A DNA stretch of 9,208 nucleotides from Eubacterium sp. CAG:248 (GTDB taxonomy: Bacteria > Bacillota > Clostridia > Lachnospirales > Lachnospiraceae). How positions within the stretch are numbered: the stretch's first letter is position 1; the number at the start of each line of letters is the position of its first letter. Positions 6,861 through 9,208 of this stretch are shown here, piece after piece. The stretch lies in the NCBI GenBank assembly GCA_000436475.1, contig FR886232.1, positions 4,849 through 14,056 on the forward strand. The letters run 5' to 3'. Under the pieces are notes generated by a model. The model did no database searches and was not told where the DNA came from. It saw nothing but the letters and a program-made list of their open reading frames with translations. The translations under genes were made by a program, and so were the position numbers.

Positions 6861-6909
6861 AAAAAGTCCCTTTGCTTATGTTTTATATTCATAAACAAGG
6901 GGGCTTTTT
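6861..6909 (+). terminator. Rho-independent terminator of groES-groEL
   Basis: A 20-nt arm (6861-6880) pairs with 6890-6909 around a 9-nt loop. The duplex has a CCC/GGG core, two G-U pairs and one C-A mismatch, and ends in a T run (6905-6909). The A run on the left arm means it could also work for leftward transcripts, though none is expected here. It begins about 64 nt after the groEL stop. Confidence 0.88.
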
Positions 6910-6934
6910 GTTGTGTAATATAAAAGGAATGTGT

Positions 6935-7016
6935 TATGCTATCAAGGTTATTAGGTGAATTGCAGCAGATTGGGCTGATTCATATATGTCAGGAGAGCTT
7001 GGTTTATGTTTTTTAG
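6935..7016 (+). other. MATE leader: possible 26-codon upstream ORF and hairpin
   Basis: An ATG at 6936 follows AAAAGGA (6922-6928) with a 7-nt gap and opens 26 codons (starting MLSRLLGELQQIGL) ending in TAG at 7014-7016. It overlaps the MATE start at 7006 in a different frame. The leader can also fold: GAAT and CAGC (6957-6960, 6963-6966) pair with GCTG and ATTC (6974-6977, 6978-6981) with a 2-nt bulge. TTGTGT (6911-6916) with TATGCT (6935-6940) at 18 nt is a weak promoter candidate. That promoter and this ORF exclude each other, because the ATG would lie in the -10. Peptide function is unknown, and it may be chance. Confidence 0.3.
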
Positions 7017-8358
7017 TAGAAGAAAGAATGATGATTTGTCAGAAAAGCTGGTTAAACTGGTGGTTCCGATAGCTATACAGCAGTTTATGTTGGCACTTGT
7101 GAGTGCCACAGATGCGGTTATGCTGGGATTTGTGGATCAGACCTCGCTGTCTGCAGCTTCACTTGCCGGACAGATACAGTTTGTGCTTAATCTGTTTATA
7201 GCAGGTATAACAGCAGGCTCAGGAATAATGATTTCGCAGTACTGGGGAAAGAAGGACATAAAAGCTATTGAAAAGGTCATGCCGGTGGCTTTATATGCTA
7301 ATCTGCTGTCAGGCGGCATATTCACTATTCTTGCGCTTCTCATACCTGAGGGACTTATAAGGATATTCACTAACGAACCGGAGCTTATTGCAAGCGGTAC
7401 ACTATATATCAGGGCGGTAGCCTTATCTTATGTGCTGTGTGCAGTATCACAGGTATATCTGATTCTTCTTAAGAATACAGGAAGGGCGGCTCAAAGCTCT
7501 GTTATCAGCTCATCAGCAGTTGCTGTTAATATAGTCTGCAATGCTGTCCTTATATTTGGCTTGTTTGGTATGCCACGTCTTGGCATACGTGGAGCGGCTT
7601 ATGCAACTGTAATATCGAGAGTGATAGAGCTTGTATGGGCATATATTGTAGTTAACAAAGACAGGATTGCCGCTTTGGAATGGAAAGGAATTATTCATAC
7701 AGATAAAGCACTGACAAGAGATTTCTGGTATTACACAACACCTGTGCTATGTGCCTCCTTAGTGTGGGGCATTGCATTTGTATTATACTCAGTTATACTT
7801 GGACATATGGGAAGTGATGCTGTTGCAGCGAATTCCATAGCCAGTATAGTAAAGAGCATGGTGCAGTGCGTTATAAGGGGTGTTAGTGCCGGGGCAGGAA
7901 TTATTATAGGTAATCTTCTAGGAGCAGGTAAGCTTGATAAAGCCAGGGAATATGGTGGAAGAATTACAAGACTGTCAATAGCCATTGGGATAATAACAGG
8001 TCTGCTTCTTATCGTTGTAGCTCCGGTTGTATCGCGTGCAGCCCCTATGTCAGATACAGCGAAGGGGTATCTTGGCTTTATGCTGATAGTCCTTGGCATT
8101 AATCTGATGGGGCAGTCGGTGAATACAACTGTTCTGGATGGGATATTCTGTGCCGGAGGTGATGCAAAGTTTGATATGAAGGGGAATATTGGTGCAATGT
8201 GGTGCTTTGCGGTTCCGCTTGGCTTTATAGCAGCATTTGTATTCAATGCACCAGTCTGGCTTGTATATATCATAATAAGCCTGGATGAGCTGGTAAAGCT
8301 CCCGGCAGTATATATACATTATAAGAAGTATATCTGGGTAAGAAATATTACAAGATAA
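7006..8358 (+). CDS. MATE-family multidrug/cation efflux transporter
   Basis: A 450-residue polytopic membrane protein with the two-halves architecture and about 12 predicted helices of MATE exporters, of normal length. Family features include LVVPIAIQQFMLALVSATD at about 18-36 in the first helix, AGSGIMISQYWG in the first half, the LKNTGRA loop after helix 5 and LGIRGAAYATVISR before helix 6. The second half repeats the pattern with AGAGIIIGNLLGAG. MATE proteins expel drugs or metabolites in exchange for Na+ or H+; substrate and coupling ion cannot be read from sequence. The start is supported by AGGAGA (6991-6996) 9 nt upstream. It lies beyond the groEL terminator, so it is a separate unit. 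I see no good terminator after it; the next gene has its own promoter. Confidence 0.93.
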   Translation: MFFSRRKNDDLSEKLVKLVVPIAIQQFMLALVSATDAVMLGFVDQTSLSAASLAGQIQFVLNLFIAGITAGSGIMISQYWGKKDIKAIEKVMPVALYANLLSGGIFTILALLIPEGLIRIFTNEPELIASGTLYIRAVALSYVLCAVSQVYLILLKNTGRAAQSSVISSSAVAVNIVCNAVLIFGLFGMPRLGIRGAAYATVISRVIELVWAYIVVNKDRIAALEWKGIIHTDKALTRDFWYYTTPVLCASLVWGIAFVLYSVILGHMGSDAVAANSIASIVKSMVQCVIRGVSAGAGIIIGNLLGAGKLDKAREYGGRITRLSIAIGIITGLLLIVVAPVVSRAAPMSDTAKGYLGFMLIVLGINLMGQSVNTTVLDGIFCAGGDAKFDMKGNIGAMWCFAVPLGFIAAFVFNAPVWLVYIIISLDELVKLPAVYIHYKKYIWVRNITR

Positions 8359-8394
8359 AACACTAGTGAAAAATACCAGGGATAGTTGTTTCTA

Positions 8395-8423
8395 TTTAAA
8401 AAAGTTAAGGGGTATGTTATAAT
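8395..8423 (+). promoter_or_regulatory. Promoter of the TIR-domain gene (extended -10)
   Basis: TATAAT at 8418-8423 is preceded by TGT, giving a perfect extended -10. TTTAAA at 8395-8400 matches four of six -35 bases at a 17-nt spacing. The TIR start codon lies 42 nt downstream. This suggests a separately and constitutively transcribed gene rather than one dependent on the MATE transcript. Confidence 0.6.
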
Positions 8424-8465
8424 ACTTCCATATTGGATTTTAGTTGTCACGCAGGAGGAATGGTA

Positions 8466-9208
8466 ATGGCGGATATTGATGAGCTTAAAAAGAAACTTGA
8501 AGATGGATGGATAAAGGGTGAACCTTATGTATTTGTAAGTTATGCAAGTAAGGATAAAGAGAAGGTTTACGAATTTGTATATGAACTTAGAAAACGCGGA
8601 ATTAATGTATATATAGATATAGAGCTTCAGGAGAATATTTCTAAGAACTGGTTACAGAATATTAAGGAGCGTTTATATGATGTTGATTGTGTTGCTATGA
8701 TTTCATTTCTTAGTCTTAACTATTTCCGTAGTTATGCCTGCCTTATAGAACAGCTTGTAACACGTTCAGAGGATTTAAAGATGGAAAAAGGCAAGTATCT
8801 TGAGAATTTTTATATTGCATTGGATGATAATATGTCTACAATACAAAAAATGGAAGATGCTGTGTATGATAATACAGTTGCAAAAGAAAGTCAGAGTATG
8901 GCAATAAAGATGGTTCCAGAGGAAGTAAATGTCCTTAAAGATGTCATGGAAGATAATATTGCAGTAAAGAGCAAGTTAAAGAAAGATGTCAGGTCAACTA
9001 TAGATGGTCTGAATACAGCACATAGAGTTGCGATAAGTATGCTTAGTTATATTTTTAAAGAGTCAAGCTATAGTATTCAGAAATATGGAACAGCTGGTGA
9101 TTGCGCACAGTTAATGTATAATAATTTTACTAATGACAAGAATGACAAAATTAATATTGATGTATTGGAGGAACTTAAAGAAAAGTACAACAATGATAGT
9201 GTTGCCGA
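8466..9208 (+). CDS. TIR-domain protein, truncated by the right edge
   Basis: 247 codons are visible with no stop before the window ends. Residues about 20-125 form a bacterial TIR domain: YVFVSYASKDK (21-31) is the first strand and box 1, RGINVYID (44-51) the second strand, and CVAMISFLSLNYFRS (75-89) the central strand and loop. Glu95 in ACLIE aligns with the catalytic Glu of NAD-cleaving TIR domains such as SARM1 Glu642; the usual Trp four residues before it is Ala91. Such domains cleave NAD+ or make cyclic ADP-ribose signals, often in anti-phage defence. Residues from about 130 on look helical and charged and match nothing I recognise; they may be a sensor or oligomerisation part. AGGAGG (8453-8458) sits 7 nt before 8466; an in-frame ATG at 8460 is too close to it. 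Partner genes, if any, are outside the window. Confidence 0.88.
   Translation, partial: MADIDELKKKLEDGWIKGEPYVFVSYASKDKEKVYEFVYELRKRGINVYIDIELQENISKNWLQNIKERLYDVDCVAMISFLSLNYFRSYACLIEQLVTRSEDLKMEKGKYLENFYIALDDNMSTIQKMEDAVYDNTVAKESQSMAIKMVPEEVNVLKDVMEDNIAVKSKLKKDVRSTIDGLNTAHRVAISMLSYIFKESSYSIQKYGTAGDCAQLMYNNFTNDKNDKINIDVLEELKEKYNNDSVA

Noticed and set aside
7731..8273. 180-codon minus-strand open frame
   Set aside because: It is the antisense shadow of the MATE second half; the MATE frame has clear family features throughout.
8361..8391. CACTAGTG palindrome and short ATAG/CTAT stem after the MATE gene as a terminator
   Set aside because: The palindrome has no loop, the second stem is only about 4 bp, and no T run follows in the right place.
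1..9208. CRISPR arrays, tRNA or rRNA genes, insertion sequences, phage genes
   Set aside because: I saw no regularly spaced long repeats, no tRNA or rRNA sequence, no transposase or integrase frame, and no target-site duplications.

Overview
The window is AT-rich DNA from a spore-forming, low-GC Firmicute. Three things point that way: a CIRCE-controlled groES-groEL operon, purine-rich GGAGG-type ribosome binding sites, and a cotJ spore-coat locus at the left edge. The gene content (PfoR-type PTS IIC protein, OGG-type glycosylase, transglutaminase-like lipoprotein) would suit a gut clostridium such as a Lachnospiraceae member. The family-level placement is inference and I do not name a species.

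Left edge (1-210, minus strand): two overlapping genes run off the window. The 47-codon cotJA-like gene (67-210) is followed, with an ATGA overlap, by a gene whose visible start is an Asn/Met repeat, probably cotJB. An AT-rich divergent intergenic region (211-544) then holds nested short direct repeats and a likely promoter for the rightward genes.

545-2235 (plus): a stand-alone PTS EIIC-like membrane protein (PTS_EIIC_2/PfoR family) and, 20 bp later, a YgjP-type zinc metallopeptidase, probably one transcript. Converging on it from the minus strand is a lipoprotein with a transglutaminase-like Cys-His-Asp triad (2256-3371). The next gap (3372-3751) has no convincing gene, but it holds a small GC-richer island with a hairpin, paired TACGTA palindromes, and three AAATATT heptamers spaced exactly 11 bp apart.

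3752-6797 (plus): an OGG1-family 8-oxoguanine DNA glycosylase, then groES-groEL with a textbook promoter plus perfect CIRCE operator, closed by a strong terminator at 6861-6909.

6936-9208 (plus): a possible short leader ORF overlapping the start of a MATE-family efflux transporter, then a separately promoted TIR-domain protein cut by the right edge. The TIR protein keeps the position of the NADase glutamate and is the best candidate for an immune-type function. Its partners, if any, lie outside the window.

Most of the window is ordinary chromosomal housekeeping. The points most worth a second look are the tiny cotJA gene and its repeat-initiated partner, the truncated TIR gene, the MATE leader ORF, and the two structured intergenic regions.
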